A stretch of DNA of 64,000 bases from Anaerosporomusa subterranea (GCF_001611555.1 NZ_LSGP01000005.1:1-64000); one strand, 5' to 3'; positions 34,918 through 45,259 are shown, counted from the first letter of the stretch. Program-made: numbers and translations. Notes: generated by a model from the sequence alone, not told the origin.

Positions 34918-35151
34918 TGTTTTGCTTAAGACAAGATCATAGCCATTGAGATAGATAAACTTGATAGCCAGATATCAATAGTTCGAATTTTACAAATTAC
35001 CCTATACACTCTATACTGATGCCAGGAAATCCTCATAGTCAACGGGCATCGATTTGCGTGAAAATTGAAACATTATTGAAGGGAGGTTTTGAGAAGTTCA
35101 TATCAGTATGCAATATGGCAATTTTTTTACTGACATTAAGGAGGCTATGAA

Positions 35152-36471
35152 ATGTCCACATTAGCTATTGCTGGATTTTTAATGGTTGTCGTCTTCATGT
35201 ATCTTATTATGTCTAAGCGGATGTCGGCAATGACTGCCCTTATGCTCATCCCGGTTATTTTCGCTGTTGCTCTAACAGGATTTAATCCTAAGCTTGGAAA
35301 GATGATGTGGGACGGCGTGAAACAAGTGGCCCCCACAGGAATTATGATCTGTTTCGCGATTCTGTATTTCGGCGTAATGATTGACGCTGGTCTGTTCGAC
35401 CCGCTCATCAACAAGATTCTGCAAGCTGTTAAAGGCGATCCGGTCAAAGTTGCGGTCGGCACGGCACTGCTCGCTATGATTGTTTCACTCGACGGCGACG
35501 GATCAACTACCTATATGGTAACCTGCTCCGCGATGCTGGCAGTACACAGACGGGTCGGGATGCACCCTCTCATTTTACCGTCGATCGTACTGATGATGAA
35601 TAGCGTCATGAACATTATCCCCTGGGGCGGTCCTACTGGACGCGTCTTAGCTGCGCTGAAAGTCGAAGCTGGCGATGTATTTGTTCCGCTGATTCCCGCG
35701 ATGGCTCTCGGCTCTCTCTGGGTCATTTTCATTGCCTATAGATGGGGCAAAAAGGAACGGGCAAGACTGGGCGTACACCCAGAAGCTGCTGCAGCAATTG
35801 GTGAGACAGCCGCTTCTGTGACGGTTTCCTCTGATCCTGATGCAGAAAAGCTGAAACGTCCACAGATGTTCTGGGTTAATCTTGGTTTGACAGTGTTGCT
35901 AATGGTCTGCTTGATCAAGGAAGTCCTGCCACTAGGCATTCTGTTCATGATCGGCACCGGTCTCGCCCTGCTGATTAATTACCGCAGTGTTAAAGAACAA
36001 AATGAACGCATAATCGCTAACGGAGCTAATGCAATACCGGTTGTCGCCATGGTATTTGCAGCCGGTATCTTCATGGGGATTATGTCAGGCACGAAAATGG
36101 TTGATGCTATGGCGCAAACCCTAATCGCCGCTGTGCCAGCCTCTATGGGTCCGCATTTTGCGTTCATTACCGCTTTAGTCAGTTTACCCGGCACATTCTT
36201 CCTAACTAATGACGCCTTCTATTTTGGGGTTCTACCAGTACTGGCCAAAGCTGCTTCTACCTATGGTATTAGCGCCCCACAGATGGGCATCGCCGCCCTC
36301 ATCGGCCAGGGTTGCCACCTGCTAAGCCCACTGGTTCCCTCCACGTATCTACTGGTTGGCTTGAATAAAGTAGAATTCGGTGACTTCCAGAAATACGCGT
36401 TGCTGCCTGCAATTGGAATTTCGCTGCTCTGGCTGGCATATGCTGTGGTGTTCGGATTGATCCCGCTATAA
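35152..36471 (+). CDS. CitMHS-family citrate transporter
   Basis: CitMHS carriers import citrate complexed with a divalent metal together with protons. The 439-residue protein has about 12 hydrophobic spans. Characteristic segments are SLDGDGSTTYMVTCSAML (about residues 115-132), NIIPWGGPTGR, and the C-terminal LLSPLVPSTYLLVGLN. The strong AAGGAGG site precedes the ATG. It lies beside the citrate lyase genes on the opposite strand and supplies the lyase with substrate; which metal is used cannot be told. Confidence 0.93.
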   Translation: MSTLAIAGFLMVVVFMYLIMSKRMSAMTALMLIPVIFAVALTGFNPKLGKMMWDGVKQVAPTGIMICFAILYFGVMIDAGLFDPLINKILQAVKGDPVKVAVGTALLAMIVSLDGDGSTTYMVTCSAMLAVHRRVGMHPLILPSIVLMMNSVMNIIPWGGPTGRVLAALKVEAGDVFVPLIPAMALGSLWVIFIAYRWGKKERARLGVHPEAAAAIGETAASVTVSSDPDAEKLKRPQMFWVNLGLTVLLMVCLIKEVLPLGILFMIGTGLALLINYRSVKEQNERIIANGANAIPVVAMVFAAGIFMGIMSGTKMVDAMAQTLIAAVPASMGPHFAFITALVSLPGTFFLTNDAFYFGVLPVLAKAASTYGISAPQMGIAALIGQGCHLLSPLVPSTYLLVGLNKVEFGDFQKYALLPAIGISLLWLAYAVVFGLIPL

Positions 36472-36481
36472 CAAATTCCCT

Positions 36482-36516
36482 AAGAAGGGCAACAGACAAC
36501 TGTCTGTTGCCCTTCT
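36482..36516 (+). terminator. intrinsic terminator of citMHS
   Basis: AGAAGGGCAACAGACA-ACT-GTCTGTTGCCCTTCT followed by TTTCTATC forms a stem of about 15 bp. Confidence 0.85.
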
Positions 36517-36548
36517 TTTCTATCATTATATAATTTAGATTGGAAATT

Positions 36549-36584
36549 TAAAAGGACTAACCGGATACCCCGGTCAGTCCTTAC
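36549..36584 (-). terminator. intrinsic terminator of the xanthine dehydrogenase-permease operon
   Basis: On the minus strand AAGGACTGACCGG-GGTAT-CCGGTTAGTCCTT is followed by TTAAATTT, shortly after the permease stop. Confidence 0.75.
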
Positions 36585-36599
36585 GTCAATATTAACTAG

Positions 36600-37940
36600 C
36601 TAGTGATTTTCTGTTTGTCCTTGTTCTGCAACAACAGTCTTCTTGCCAATTTCATTGAAACAGAAGTTCAACAGGACGGCCAGCAAACTGCCAACCGTAA
36701 TACCGCTATGCAAAATCAACTGCGCCCAACTCGGGAAATGCTGATAAAATGTCGGCACAGCCAGTGGAATCAGACCAACCCCAAGACTGATAGCCACTAT
36801 CATAGCATTGCCATTGCCTTCAAAGTTTACTTGCGCCAAAGAACGAATACCGCTGGCAGCAACCATACCAAACATGGCAATACCTGCGCCGCCCAATACC
36901 GGAGTCGGAATAGCAGCAACAACAGCCGCGGCTTTGGGGAAAAGTCCGAGCAACATCAGAATGACGCCAGCCGAGACGATAACAAAACGGCTGCGCACAC
37001 CGGTTAGGCTGACCAGGCCGACGTTCTGGGCAAAAGCGGAATAGGGAAAAGTATTCATGATCCCGCCCAACAAGGTGGAGAATCCGTCAGCCCGCAGGCC
37101 GCGCACTAAGTCTTGCTGTTTCACTGGTTTGCCGACAATCTCACCAACAGCTATGATGTCCCCTGTCGTCTCAGTCATGATGACTAGCATCACCAGAGTC
37201 AAGGAAAGGATAGACGGCAGATCAAATATCGGCATACCGAAAGCGAAAGGAGTGGCTACTCCGAACCAGGCTGCTGAAGCTACTCGGGAAAAGTCGGTTA
37301 TTCCTAAAGCCACTGCAATTACCGTACCGACTATTAATCCCAGCAGGACAGAAATGTTGCTCCAAAATCCTTTCAGGTAGCGGTAGAAAATCGTCACCAA
37401 GACCAACACTGTAAGTGCTAAACCAATATTTTGCACACTGCCGAATCCTGGCGTTCCCGGAACGCCGCCACCAGCCCATCGCACGGCGACAGGTAGAAGC
37501 GATATACCAATGATCGTAATGATCGTTCCAGTAACGACTCGTGGGAAGAAGCGGATAAGCCGCCCAAAGTATGGGCTAATCAGATAAGCGATTAAACCAG
37601 CGACAATGACTGAACCAAAAATACCTTGTATACCGAAGTTCTTGCCAATCAAAATCATTGGCGTCACAGCAGCGAACGATACCCCTTGCACGACGGGCAG
37701 CTTAGAGCCCATATTCAAAAAACCAAATGATTGAATGAGAGTAGCTATGCCAACTGTGAAAAGATCAGCATTAATCAAATAGATCAGTTGATCTTTTGAT
37801 AAGCCTAACGCATTAGCAATGATGAGTGGAACAGCCACGCAACCAGCATACATGGCCATGACATGCTGCATACCATAAGCGCACAGTTTCCCCAGAGGTA
37901 AAATCTCGTCTACTGGATGAACGTTTTTTTCTTGTTGCAT
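36600..37940 (-). CDS. NCS2 purine permease (xanthine/uric acid type)
   Basis: The 446-residue nucleobase-cation symporter has about 12-14 hydrophobic spans. It shows the NCS2 signatures VVQGVSFAAVTPM, MTETTGDIIAVGEIVG (with the substrate-contacting Glu) and NTFPYSAFAQNVGLV. These resemble the xanthine/urate subgroup rather than uracil carriers. It follows the molybdenum subunit gene by two bases, so it is expressed with the hydroxylase and probably imports its substrate. Confidence 0.93.
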   Translation of the reverse strand: MQQEKNVHPVDEILPLGKLCAYGMQHVMAMYAGCVAVPLIIANALGLSKDQLIYLINADLFTVGIATLIQSFGFLNMGSKLPVVQGVSFAAVTPMILIGKNFGIQGIFGSVIVAGLIAYLISPYFGRLIRFFPRVVTGTIITIIGISLLPVAVRWAGGGVPGTPGFGSVQNIGLALTVLVLVTIFYRYLKGFWSNISVLLGLIVGTVIAVALGITDFSRVASAAWFGVATPFAFGMPIFDLPSILSLTLVMLVIMTETTGDIIAVGEIVGKPVKQQDLVRGLRADGFSTLLGGIMNTFPYSAFAQNVGLVSLTGVRSRFVIVSAGVILMLLGLFPKAAAVVAAIPTPVLGGAGIAMFGMVAASGIRSLAQVNFEGNGNAMIVAISLGVGLIPLAVPTFYQHFPSWAQLILHSGITVGSLLAVLLNFCFNEIGKKTVVAEQGQTENH

Positions 37941-37942
37941 GC

Positions 37943-40258
37943 TTACACTCCTGTCTTTCCTTCAGTTATTTGCTTGGTTTCCGGAAGATTCATCGCTATA
38001 TAGACTCTCTCCGGCGTTGCTGGCAGGCGGGTAATATTTGCCCCCACCGCATTATAGATAGCATGGGTGATGGCTGGCTGGGGAGTATTGATCACAACCT
38101 CGCCAACCGATTTGGCACCAAAGGGACCTGTAGGCTCATAGCTTTCTTCAAACGCGACGCGAATAGAACCGATATCTTTGCGGCAGGGAATCTTATATTG
38201 CATAAAGCTGTTTGTCTGTAACTTGCCATTGCTACCATATATTACGTCTTCAAACAATGCCATACCAATACCTTGAACGATACCGCCTTCAACTTGGACT
38301 TTGGCCAAATTAGGATTGATTACCGTTCCGCAATCCACGACAGCAACATAGTCAATAAGTTCCGTCTTACCCGTCTCGGGATCGACTTCCACTTCGGCGA
38401 AGCCGGCAATAAACGGTGGCGGCGACACAGGGCTACCATAGCTTGCATGACCGGAAAGCTGCCGTTTGCCTGGCCCGACAACAATTTGCTCGGACAGCTT
38501 TCGGAGAGAAATTCGCTGCTCGTCACTAGCGGTTCGTAACAGCTCGCCATCGAAAGCCACCTCGTTGACCGTGACGTTAAACAATAGTGCTGCTTGTTCG
38601 ATAATTTGTCGTTTCAGCTCTTCGGATGCTTTGACAACTGCCATCCCGGTTACATAGGTGGTGCTTGACGCATACGATCCAGGATCATAGGGAGATATAT
38701 CAGTATCAGCTGCGTTTACGATGATATTTTCCAGTGAGGTTTCCAGCACCTCAGCTGCCATCTGACCCAAAATAGTGTCACTGCCTGTCCCCATATCGGT
38801 CGAGCCGAGAAGCAGAGTATAGTTGCCATCGTCATTAAGTCTGATTTCAGCAGAGGCAGTATCAATACCCGCGATCCCAGAACCCTGCATGGTAACCGCC
38901 ATTCCGAGCGCTCTTACCTTGCCGTTAGGCAATTCTTGTCGAGGATATTTGCTATCCCATTGGATTAGCTTCTTGCCTGTCTCAATACAGCGATGAAGAG
39001 ACGAGCTGCCCAATTTCTTTCCCTTATAAACGAGGCTGGATTCGCCTTCGCGAATTAGGTTCTTTAACCTGATCTCGGTTGGGTCAATACCCATTACTTC
39101 GGCCAATTTATTGACAGCTGACTCAAGAGCAAAGGTGCCTTGGGTAGCTCCATATCCTCTCAATGCACCGCCAGGCATTTTATTGGTATAGACGACATGG
39201 CCGCCAAACGCGACCGCCTTTGTTTTATTATACAACGGCAGTGTCTTATCACCGGCAACGGAAAACACAGTGGATGCGTGTTCACCATAGGCGCCTGTAT
39301 CTGAAAGCCCTTGGATGTCAATAGCGCGGATATAACCTTCAGGGTCTGCCCCAATCCGAACCTTGAGACGCATAGCATGTCGGCTAGTTGTACAGCTAAA
39401 GGTTTCTTGACGCTCGTAAACAATCTTTGCCGGTTTGCCAGTCTTCAGTGTAACCAGTGCAGCGAACATTTCGACAGCGCCGGTTTGCTTACCGCCAAAA
39501 CCGCCGCCAATCCGCGGCTTGATCACCCTGATTCGACTTGCAGGTATCTGGAGGGCACGGGCTAATTGCCGTCTGACATGAAAAGGAATTTGCGTTGAAG
39601 TAACAACCACCAGCCGCCCAGTGTGATCAAACTGTGTGAAAGCTCGAAACGTCTCCATCATAGCATGAGCCTGAGCCTGCGTGTAGTAGGTTTCCTCCAC
39701 CACAACCGCGCACTGCCGAAGTTCTGCTTCCACATCACCTACCCGTACCTGGTGGGTTGAGACAATATTGCGAGCCGCATCCATGCCAATATCGAAATTA
39801 CAGTGAACATCCGACTCAGAGTGAATGACTGAACTATGCCCCAGAGCAGTCTCAAAGTCAAGGACTGGCTCAAGCTTCTCATAATTGACTTTAATTAGTC
39901 TCATTGCCTGCAGCGCGGTTTTCTCATCAATTGCGGCAATGATTGCCACTTCATCGCCGACATAACGGACATATTCATCAAGAATCAATCTATCATAGGG
40001 TGAAGGCTCTGGATAAGACTGCCCAGCCAGGGTAAAGCGTACTTTGGGAACATCTTGATGGGTAAAGACGCATTCGACTCCCGGCACAGCTAGTGCCTTA
40101 GAAATATCAATAGCCTTTATCCGTGCAAAGGGATGAGGACTGCGCAAAATCTTGACAACTAATGCATTGGCAGGCGCCAGGTCCTCTGTATAAACCGGTT
40201 GGCCGGTAGCAATCGGAATTGCATCGATTTTTGGTATGCTTTTGCCGACAGTATTCAT
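37943..40258 (-). CDS. xanthine dehydrogenase-type hydroxylase, molybdopterin subunit
   Basis: The 771-residue large subunit binds the molybdenum cofactor and hydroxylates the substrate. It has the N-terminal PVYTEDLAP and the cofactor-binding segments [27 protein letters not shown], and [12 protein letters not shown] with the catalytic glutamate in the last. It overlaps the Fe-S subunit gene by four bases. Beside a purine permease, a purine such as xanthine or hypoxanthine is the most likely substrate, but nicotinate-type hydroxylases have the same architecture. Confidence 0.92.
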   Translation of the reverse strand: MNTVGKSIPKIDAIPIATGQPVYTEDLAPANALVVKILRSPHPFARIKAIDISKALAVPGVECVFTHQDVPKVRFTLAGQSYPEPSPYDRLILDEYVRYVGDEVAIIAAIDEKTALQAMRLIKVNYEKLEPVLDFETALGHSSVIHSESDVHCNFDIGMDAARNIVSTHQVRVGDVEAELRQCAVVVEETYYTQAQAHAMMETFRAFTQFDHTGRLVVVTSTQIPFHVRRQLARALQIPASRIRVIKPRIGGGFGGKQTGAVEMFAALVTLKTGKPAKIVYERQETFSCTTSRHAMRLKVRIGADPEGYIRAIDIQGLSDTGAYGEHASTVFSVAGDKTLPLYNKTKAVAFGGHVVYTNKMPGGALRGYGATQGTFALESAVNKLAEVMGIDPTEIRLKNLIREGESSLVYKGKKLGSSSLHRCIETGKKLIQWDSKYPRQELPNGKVRALGMAVTMQGSGIAGIDTASAEIRLNDDGNYTLLLGSTDMGTGSDTILGQMAAEVLETSLENIIVNAADTDISPYDPGSYASSTTYVTGMAVVKASEELKRQIIEQAALLFNVTVNEVAFDGELLRTASDEQRISLRKLSEQIVVGPGKRQLSGHASYGSPVSPPPFIAGFAEVEVDPETGKTELIDYVAVVDCGTVINPNLAKVQVEGGIVQGIGMALFEDVIYGSNGKLQTNSFMQYKIPCRKDIGSIRVAFEESYEPTGPFGAKSVGEVVINTPQPAITHAIYNAVGANITRLPATPERVYIAMNLPETKQITEGKTGV

Positions 40259-40710
40259 GCTTCAACAACCCCCAGGTACTTTTTCACAGCCCGAAGTTGT
40301 CCCATATAACCTGTACAGCGGCACAGGTTTCCTGTCAGATAATGAATAATGGCTGCGTCATTGATCTCCGTTAATTCGCGTTTCATTGCTAAGACGGTCA
40401 TGATGAAGCCTGGGCTGCAGAAGCCGCATTGCTCGGCCCCCTCAGCCGCAAGAATCTTGGCAAATTCCTCGGCTTCTTCGCGCACACCTTCAATGGTTAC
40501 AATTGACTTTCCCTGAACCCGAAACGTAAGCAGAGTGCACGACAATACCGGCTTTCCATCGACCCATACGGTACACAACCCGCAGCAGGAGGTATCACAG
40601 CCACGGCGAACACCGGTCAGCCCATGGTTGCGCAAGCTATCGATCAACAACTCGTCACTGGCAGCCTCAAGAATCACTGGTTTCTGATTAAGAATAGTTT
40701 CTACTTTCAT
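40255..40710 (-). CDS. xanthine dehydrogenase-type hydroxylase, [2Fe-2S] subunit
   Basis: The 151-residue subunit carries two [2Fe-2S] clusters. A plant-ferredoxin-like set lies at C38, C42/C43, C46 and C58, and the helical-domain set at C95, C98, C130 and C132 (QCGFCSPG and NLCRCTGY). It passes electrons from the molybdenum site to the flavin subunit. It overlaps both neighbours by four bases, giving translational coupling of all three subunits. Confidence 0.95.
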   Translation of the reverse strand: MKVETILNQKPVILEAASDELLIDSLRNHGLTGVRRGCDTSCCGLCTVWVDGKPVLSCTLLTFRVQGKSIVTIEGVREEAEEFAKILAAEGAEQCGFCSPGFIMTVLAMKRELTEINDAAIIHYLTGNLCRCTGYMGQLRAVKKYLGVVEA

Positions 40711-41498
40711 CGAATTGCCTCCCGGATCGCCCTTTTAACTAGCGTTTGACACATCGCACGACGATACTCTGCGGTACCGCGCATATTTGTGCCAAAGGAC
40801 AATTCTAGCGACGCAAGTTTCGCCGCCTGCTCGATAGTAGCATCAGATAAAGCCTCCGCGTTCAGCAGCGAGGCCGCCTGCAGTGCAAGAGCAGCTCTAC
40901 CCGGCCTGGCCCCGACTGCGATGCGCCACTGATCTTGCGAGCATGCTACCGCAACATTCAAGACCGGATAATCGCTGGCCGAATTCCGCAGACATTGGTA
41001 AGCCGCCTGACAATCATCCGCCTTGATGAAGACGTTTGTTAGAAGATCACGTTCGAAAGGGCGCATTAAAAACTCACTCAGTTTCATTCTACCGCCCTTA
41101 TAGAGCAATACTTGTGTATCCAATACCAACAAAGCGGTTAGAATATCGGAAAACCCATACTTTGAGAAAACCGAAGCGCCAACTGTGGCCAGATTCCTAA
41201 ATTGAACGCCAATAATATTAGCTGTAGCATTGGTCAGAAGGCTAGAAAATCGCTGCGTTAAAACCGGATTGGTTTCCAGATCTCGCAGACTGGCTGACGC
41301 ACCAATTTCGATAAAGCCGTCTTTCTCCTGAATTAAGTTGAGTCCTAAATGCGTCAGGTCTATGCCTGTATCAATTCTTTGCGATCCTAATTTCAAGAAA
41401 GCACAACCGCCCAATATCGCGTTTGTCCTTTTCTGTATCAATAGCTTGTAAGCTTCCTCAATCGTTTGAGGCTGCGCCACACTACGCAATGTGAACAT
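40707..41498 (-). CDS. xanthine dehydrogenase-type hydroxylase, FAD subunit
   Basis: The 263-residue flavin subunit has the FAD-binding segments [13 protein letters not shown] and [16 protein letters not shown] and the C-terminal CO-dehydrogenase-flavoprotein domain. Some key positions deviate from the usual AGGTDL pattern (here LGGCAFL). The ATG at 41498 follows AGGAGGAG. It is the first gene of a four-gene operon: FAD subunit, Fe-S subunit, Mo subunit, permease. Confidence 0.88.
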   Translation of the reverse strand: MFTLRSVAQPQTIEEAYKLLIQKRTNAILGGCAFLKLGSQRIDTGIDLTHLGLNLIQEKDGFIEIGASASLRDLETNPVLTQRFSSLLTNATANIIGVQFRNLATVGASVFSKYGFSDILTALLVLDTQVLLYKGGRMKLSEFLMRPFERDLLTNVFIKADDCQAAYQCLRNSASDYPVLNVAVACSQDQWRIAVGARPGRAALALQAASLLNAEALSDATIEQAAKLASLELSFGTNMRGTAEYRRAMCQTLVKRAIREAIR

Positions 41499-41876
41499 CG
41501 TTCTCCTCCTGACAAACAAAGTCATCGAACCTGATGGATTATTTAAATGCTTTAGAAGTCTATAAGAAATATATCATAATAATCGATAATTTGTCGAACG
41601 TTTTTTCAATAAACCACTCAATCGTTCGTTAGTAAATATAAGAAATTGTGGCACGATTTTGGTGATATTTGAGATACGCCCATTGTACGCTGAACTCAAG
41701 CGTCACTAACGATATACGAGCGCCACAATACATGAACGTACAGCACAAAGATCGGTTAAAGTGAATCGAAGAACGCAAAGGGATTTTATATATTAAATAT
41801 CCGCTTTACGGCGCAAGAAAAGCCGCAACGCGTTTAGCATTGCGGCTTAGAATCTTAACGTATAAAGTACGTTGCA
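41499..41876. other. intergenic region upstream of the xanthine dehydrogenase operon
   Basis: This 378-bp AT-rich region holds the operon promoter and the HAD terminator. An inverted repeat CGAACG (41595-41600) / CGTTCG (41623-41628) could be an operator. A TATGAT lies near 41570 on the minus strand. I looked for a purine riboswitch core and found none. No small ORF is supported. Confidence 0.45.
41818..41850 (-). terminator. intrinsic terminator of the HAD phosphatase gene
   Basis: On the minus strand AAGCCGCAATGC-TAAAC-GCGTTGCGGCTT is followed by TTCTTGC, about 30 bp after the stop. Confidence 0.8.
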
Positions 41877-42524
41877 CTATTTAAGTAAAGTAGCCGCCAG
41901 TTCCTCTACCGTTTGGACGATTTGTTTCGGAGCAGCTTGCCGCAATTCTTCCTCAGAGCCATAGCCATAGCCAACCGCGATTGCATCAATGCCATTGGCC
42001 TTGGCACCAAGTATATCGTGTTTACGATCGCCTACCATGATAACAGACTCACAGTTCACATTCCCAATCTCAGATAAGGCAAAAGCGATGACCTCACTCT
42101 TCTCGACGCGGGTGCCATCAAGATTGCTACCGATCACCTGGGCAAAGTATGAGCTAAGACAGAAATAGTTGAGGATCTTTACCGAAAAGACTGTAGGCTT
42201 TGAAGTAGCAACAACCAGTTTACTTCCCTTCGCCGTCAGTTGTCCAAGCAATTCAGGGATGCCCGGATATACCGAATTCTCATATAGACCGACTGTGGAA
42301 AACCTTTCACGATAATATTCGATTGCTTGTATCGCTTGCTGCTCGTCCATCTGATAAAACTCCATAAATGCCTTTGCAAGCGGCGGCCCGATGAAAGGTG
42401 TCAGTTTGTCACAATCAGGCTCTTCGATTCCCATTTTCGCAAGCGCATATTGCACACATTTTGTGATACCAGGCTTAGGATCAGTCAGCGTGCCATCAAG
42501 ATCAAATAAGATGATTGGATACAC
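41877..42524 (-). CDS. HAD-family hydrolase (phosphoglycolate phosphatase-like)
   Basis: The 215-residue protein has HAD motif I FDLDGTLTD with D8 and D10, motif II VVATSKP, and motif III/IV VMVGDRKHDILGA, with a helical cap between. It resembles PGP/Gph-like phosphatases; the natural substrate is unknown. The start is a GTG at 42524 six bases after AGGAGG; an in-frame upstream ATG has no such site. It forms a likely pair with the YaiI gene upstream. Confidence 0.9.
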   Translation of the reverse strand: MYPIILFDLDGTLTDPKPGITKCVQYALAKMGIEEPDCDKLTPFIGPPLAKAFMEFYQMDEQQAIQAIEYYRERFSTVGLYENSVYPGIPELLGQLTAKGSKLVVATSKPTVFSVKILNYFCLSSYFAQVIGSNLDGTRVEKSEVIAFALSEIGNVNCESVIMVGDRKHDILGAKANGIDAIAVGYGYGSEEELRQAAPKQIVQTVEELAATLLK

Positions 42525-42593
42525 AATAGTCCTCCTAAAAATAAATTCAAGGAGACTCATATTAATCTCCTATGTACATAGTACCAGAGAAGG

Positions 42594-43031
42594 TTAGCCT
42601 TTGCGTGAAATAATCTCTTCCAGTGCAACCTGAAAGTTGATATCATCGGCTGCTTGCCGCTTCTTAGGCCCTTTCGTCCGGTTGCCGCCACGGCGAAACT
42701 TCGCCTTAGCCTCCCGCTCCTCAAGTAGGAATTCAATCGTCTCCGGCTTATACTCCCTACCTGATGGACTTAAGCAAACCGCCCCTTTTCCAATCACCAG
42801 TGCGGCGAGACCCCAGTCTTGGGTCACGACAATATCACCCGCTCGGGTAAGATTAGCGATTTTAATATCAGCTTCCTGCGAATTATCACCAACTACAATA
42901 TGATTGGGCGACTTTACTACATGATTGAAATTGGCCACCGTGAAAATCTCCAATCCATAGCTTTCAGCCAGTGTTATACAACCAACTAATACTTCCTTGG
43001 GACAAGCGTCAGCGTCAATAATAACTCTCAT
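42594..43031 (-). CDS. YaiI/YqxD family protein (DUF188, UPF0178)
   Basis: The 145-residue protein starts with the family signature MRVIIDADACPKEV and contains VVTQDWGLAALVI and the basic KFRRGGNRTKGPKKRQ tail. The fold is PIN-like, so a nuclease role has been suggested, but no activity is established. The ATG at 43031 follows AAGGAG. It is divergent from the AEC carrier gene. Confidence 0.9.
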   Translation of the reverse strand: MRVIIDADACPKEVLVGCITLAESYGLEIFTVANFNHVVKSPNHIVVGDNSQEADIKIANLTRAGDIVVTQDWGLAALVIGKGAVCLSPSGREYKPETIEFLLEEREAKAKFRRGGNRTKGPKKRQAADDINFQVALEEIISRKG

Positions 43032-43118
43032 TTTGGTCTCCTTGTTTCTGATTAACATCGCCGTTTCATCTGCCAGGTGGTATAATGGAATAATCATTGA
43101 TGAAACAGGTGACGAACT

Positions 43119-44054
43119 ATGTCGTTCTTACATGCGTTGCAAGGTGTACTAACAATTATGATCATGGTCTCAGTCGGTTATTTTCTAACCCATAAAGGCT
43201 GGTTTACTGATGACAGCAAAAAACTGTTGCCGCGCCTGGTAAACTATGTTGCCTTACCTACCTATATGACCTGGAATCTGATGACAACATTTAGCCGCGA
43301 GAAGCTGCTCGCCATGCTGCCTGGCGCTATTGTCCCGTTTATTGCTATGCTAATTAGTTTCGTAATCAGCTATGTCCTTTCTATTATACTGAATATCCCT
43401 GTTGGACGGCGAGGGACTTTTCGCTCCATGTTTTTTGTATCAAGCGCTATCTTTGTAGGACTTCCTGTAAACCTAGCCCTTTTCGGCGATGCCGGTGTCC
43501 CTTTTGTGCTCCTATACTTTTTAGCGAACGCGGCTCTCTTCTGGACCTTAGGCGCCTATTCGATCAGCACAGACGGAAAACTATCGGGAACCCCTATTTT
43601 TAGTTTAACTACGCTGAAAAACCTATTTTCTCCCCCATTAACTGCATTTACGATTGCTACAATTTTGATTTTAGCGCAAATACCGTTACCCGATGTTTTG
43701 GCACATACGTTTAAAAATCTAGGTAGCATGACAACGCCTCTATCAATGTTGTTTATTGGCATCATCATCTACAGTTCTAACTTGCGGGAAATTAAATTCA
43801 GCAAAGACATGTTCGCCTTGCTTATCGGTCGATTCATTATTTCACCGCTAGCCATTCTTTTGGTTGCGTCTTTTTTTCCTATCCCTGATTTAATGAAAAA
43901 GGTCTTTGTTATCCAATCAGCTATGCCTGCCATGACACAGACCGCCATCCTCGCTAAAATCTATGACGCCGATGCGGAGTACGCCGCAGTAATGACTTCG
44001 GTGACAACTCTTGCCGCTATGTTAGCAATTCCGGTATATATGGTTTTATTATAG
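43119..44054 (+). CDS. AEC-family transporter (auxin efflux carrier type)
   Basis: The 311-residue protein has ten hydrophobic spans in two homologous halves. The segments LLPRLVNYVALPTYM (about residues 36-50) and the C-terminal SAMPAMTQTAILAKIYDADAE match the bacterial AEC family, members of which carry malate, malonate and other organic acids. The substrate cannot be read. A CAGGTGACG ribosome binding site precedes the ATG. It is immediately upstream of the first microprotein unit. Confidence 0.87.
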   Translation: MSFLHALQGVLTIMIMVSVGYFLTHKGWFTDDSKKLLPRLVNYVALPTYMTWNLMTTFSREKLLAMLPGAIVPFIAMLISFVISYVLSIILNIPVGRRGTFRSMFFVSSAIFVGLPVNLALFGDAGVPFVLLYFLANAALFWTLGAYSISTDGKLSGTPIFSLTTLKNLFSPPLTAFTIATILILAQIPLPDVLAHTFKNLGSMTTPLSMLFIGIIIYSSNLREIKFSKDMFALLIGRFIISPLAILLVASFFPIPDLMKKVFVIQSAMPAMTQTAILAKIYDADAEYAAVMTSVTTLAAMLAIPVYMVLL

Positions 44055-44077
44055 CTCTCATTCTCCAAAAGAAATAC

Positions 44078-44106
44078 TTGTAATTCCTGTTGACCGATAG
44101 TACAAT
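44078..44106 (+). promoter_or_regulatory. promoter of microprotein unit 1
   Basis: TTGTAA (44078-44083), 17 bp, TACAAT (44101-44106), overlapped by the perfect palindrome ATGTATACAT (44105-44114), which is conserved at the same place in unit 2 and looks like a repressor operator. Confidence 0.65.
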
Positions 44107-44111
44107 GTATA

Positions 44112-44273
44112 CATACTCGGCCAACCAACCAGAATGGGCTTTACGGTGATGCCAGGAGGACCGCATCTTTCGAAGAAAAAAGAAAGAGGCAAGAAATCTT
44201 GGCTGGATTTAATTCCGCCCCGAGAAGCTCTCACTAACCGGATGTCCGCCTCAATTTATGGAGGTGCATTCGA
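44112..44273 (+). ncRNA. conserved structured 5' leader of microprotein unit 1
   Basis: This leader of about 160 nt has long blocks identical to unit 2: 44107-44132 equals 45255-45280, and 44228-44253 equals 45373-45398. A hairpin GCATCTTTC (44163-44171) / GAAAGAGGC (44182-44190) keeps pairing in unit 2 although bases differ. GCCTC (44248-44252) can pair with the GGAGG ribosome binding site (44260-44264). It has the features of a cis-acting regulatory RNA, but I do not match it to a known riboswitch class. Confidence 0.65.
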
Positions 44274-44375
44274 GTGACTGTTCAAGAGATTTCTCTTCTC
44301 GCTCTCGTCTCGATTGTATGGACGGTTGTATTATCTCGCCGTGCTTACAAACTTCTCGAAAAAGAACAAGACTAG
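44274..44375 (+). CDS. 33-aa single-span membrane microprotein, unit 1
   Basis: The GTG start lies nine bases after GGAGG and the frame ends in TAG. The product has a short polar N-terminus, a hydrophobic span of about 16 residues (SLLALVSIVWTVVL) and a charged C-terminus (RRAYKLLEKEQD). It aligns without gaps to the unit 2 product with 14 of 30 identical residues, including the LSxRAY stretch at the membrane edge. Size and layout recall type I toxins or small regulatory membrane peptides; no family is recognised. Confidence 0.65.
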   Translation: MTVQEISLLALVSIVWTVVLSRRAYKLLEKEQD

Positions 44376-44393
44376 ACGTAGCAATTGTACATC

Positions 44394-44430
44394 AAAAGAG
44401 TCACTAGGACAACCTAGTGACTCTTTTTTT
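44394..44430 (+). terminator. intrinsic terminator of microprotein unit 1
   Basis: AAAAGAGTCACTAGG-ACAA-CCTAGTGACTCTTTTTTT is a perfect stem with seven T. Its stem sequence GAGTCACTAGG recurs in the unit 2 terminator. Confidence 0.92.
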
Positions 44431-44440
44431 CCCCCCAGAC

Positions 44441-45043
44441 TTAAAAGCGATAGGGATGCCTATTAACAAACTCTGCGTACTGAAAATGAATCGCAGCTAG
44501 TATAGCGCCAACTGTATCACAGATTAAATCCAAGTCAGTATCAAGCAGGCTTGGTTGGCCTGGTAATACTGGATTACCGAAGCTATCAACCAGAAATTCC
44601 GCAATTTCATATAGTGCGCCTAAGCTTATGCCTAGTGAAATAATCAAAATACAATTTAGAATGTGCGGCAGCGGAGAACTCAATCGCTGTACCACTAATA
44701 CATAAGCAAACAGAGAGAATGCATAGGCCCCAAAAATATGCAGCAGTTTATCAAATATCGTTGACGTAACATAATAGCCAAGATAATAGCCAAAAAAGCT
44801 GTCAAAAACGATAGTTAGCATAACAGCTGTCCGTACATAATTGCTTATGGAGAAAAAGCACCTAGACTCGAGCCAAACGTAAGCAAACCAAGCAACAGTT
44901 GTCGCCGCGACGCTGCGGATAAAAGCAGGATATCCTTGGTTCGCAAGCCCCAGCATCAACGCTATCTGTATGGCGAGAAAAACACCGTCCAGTATCTTCC
45001 TCAACAAATTCTGGTTTACCCCCTGGCTGCCTACATTCACCAA
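44441..45043 (-). CDS. integral membrane protein, DUF2238-like (YjdF)
   Basis: The protein of about 200 residues has five or six hydrophobic spans. The segments DKLLHIFGAYAFSLFAYVLV, LGALYEIAEFLVD and DLICDTVGAILAA match the bacterial DUF2238/YjdF membrane family, whose role is unknown. AAAGGAG precedes a TTG at 45043 and a GTG at 45040; either may be the start, and an in-frame TTG at 45067 is less likely. The gene lies, on the opposite strand, between the two microprotein units. Confidence 0.75.
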   Translation of the reverse strand: MVNVGSQGVNQNLLRKILDGVFLAIQIALMLGLANQGYPAFIRSVAATTVAWFAYVWLESRCFFSISNYVRTAVMLTIVFDSFFGYYLGYYVTSTIFDKLLHIFGAYAFSLFAYVLVVQRLSSPLPHILNCILIISLGISLGALYEIAEFLVDSFGNPVLPGQPSLLDTDLDLICDTVGAILAAIHFQYAEFVNRHPYRF

Positions 45044-45225
45044 CCGGACACTCCTTTCGAATCGCAAAGAGACTCACGAATAGTATGTCCGCTAGAAGGA
45101 TAAAGAAGACTTGATTCAGGTAAAGTTTATATGAATTCCATTCCTCAGATGAAGTAACCGTCAGTCCTTTCTAAGATTAAACCCGAAGATTCTAGCGGAT
45201 TTCCGGAAAAAATAATCAAGCTCTA

Positions 45226-45254
45226 TTGATAATCTTTCCAGTGCAGAGTATAAT
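45226..45254 (+). promoter_or_regulatory. promoter of microprotein unit 2
   Basis: TTGATA (45226-45231), 17 bp, TATAAT (45249-45254), overlapped by ATGTATACAT (45253-45262) as in unit 1. Confidence 0.75.
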
Positions 45255-45259
45255 GTATA

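Noticed and set aside
41499-41876. Purine riboswitch before the xanthine dehydrogenase operon
   Set aside because: The conserved core and paired loops of the purine aptamer were not found; only an ordinary AT-rich region with one inverted repeat is visible.
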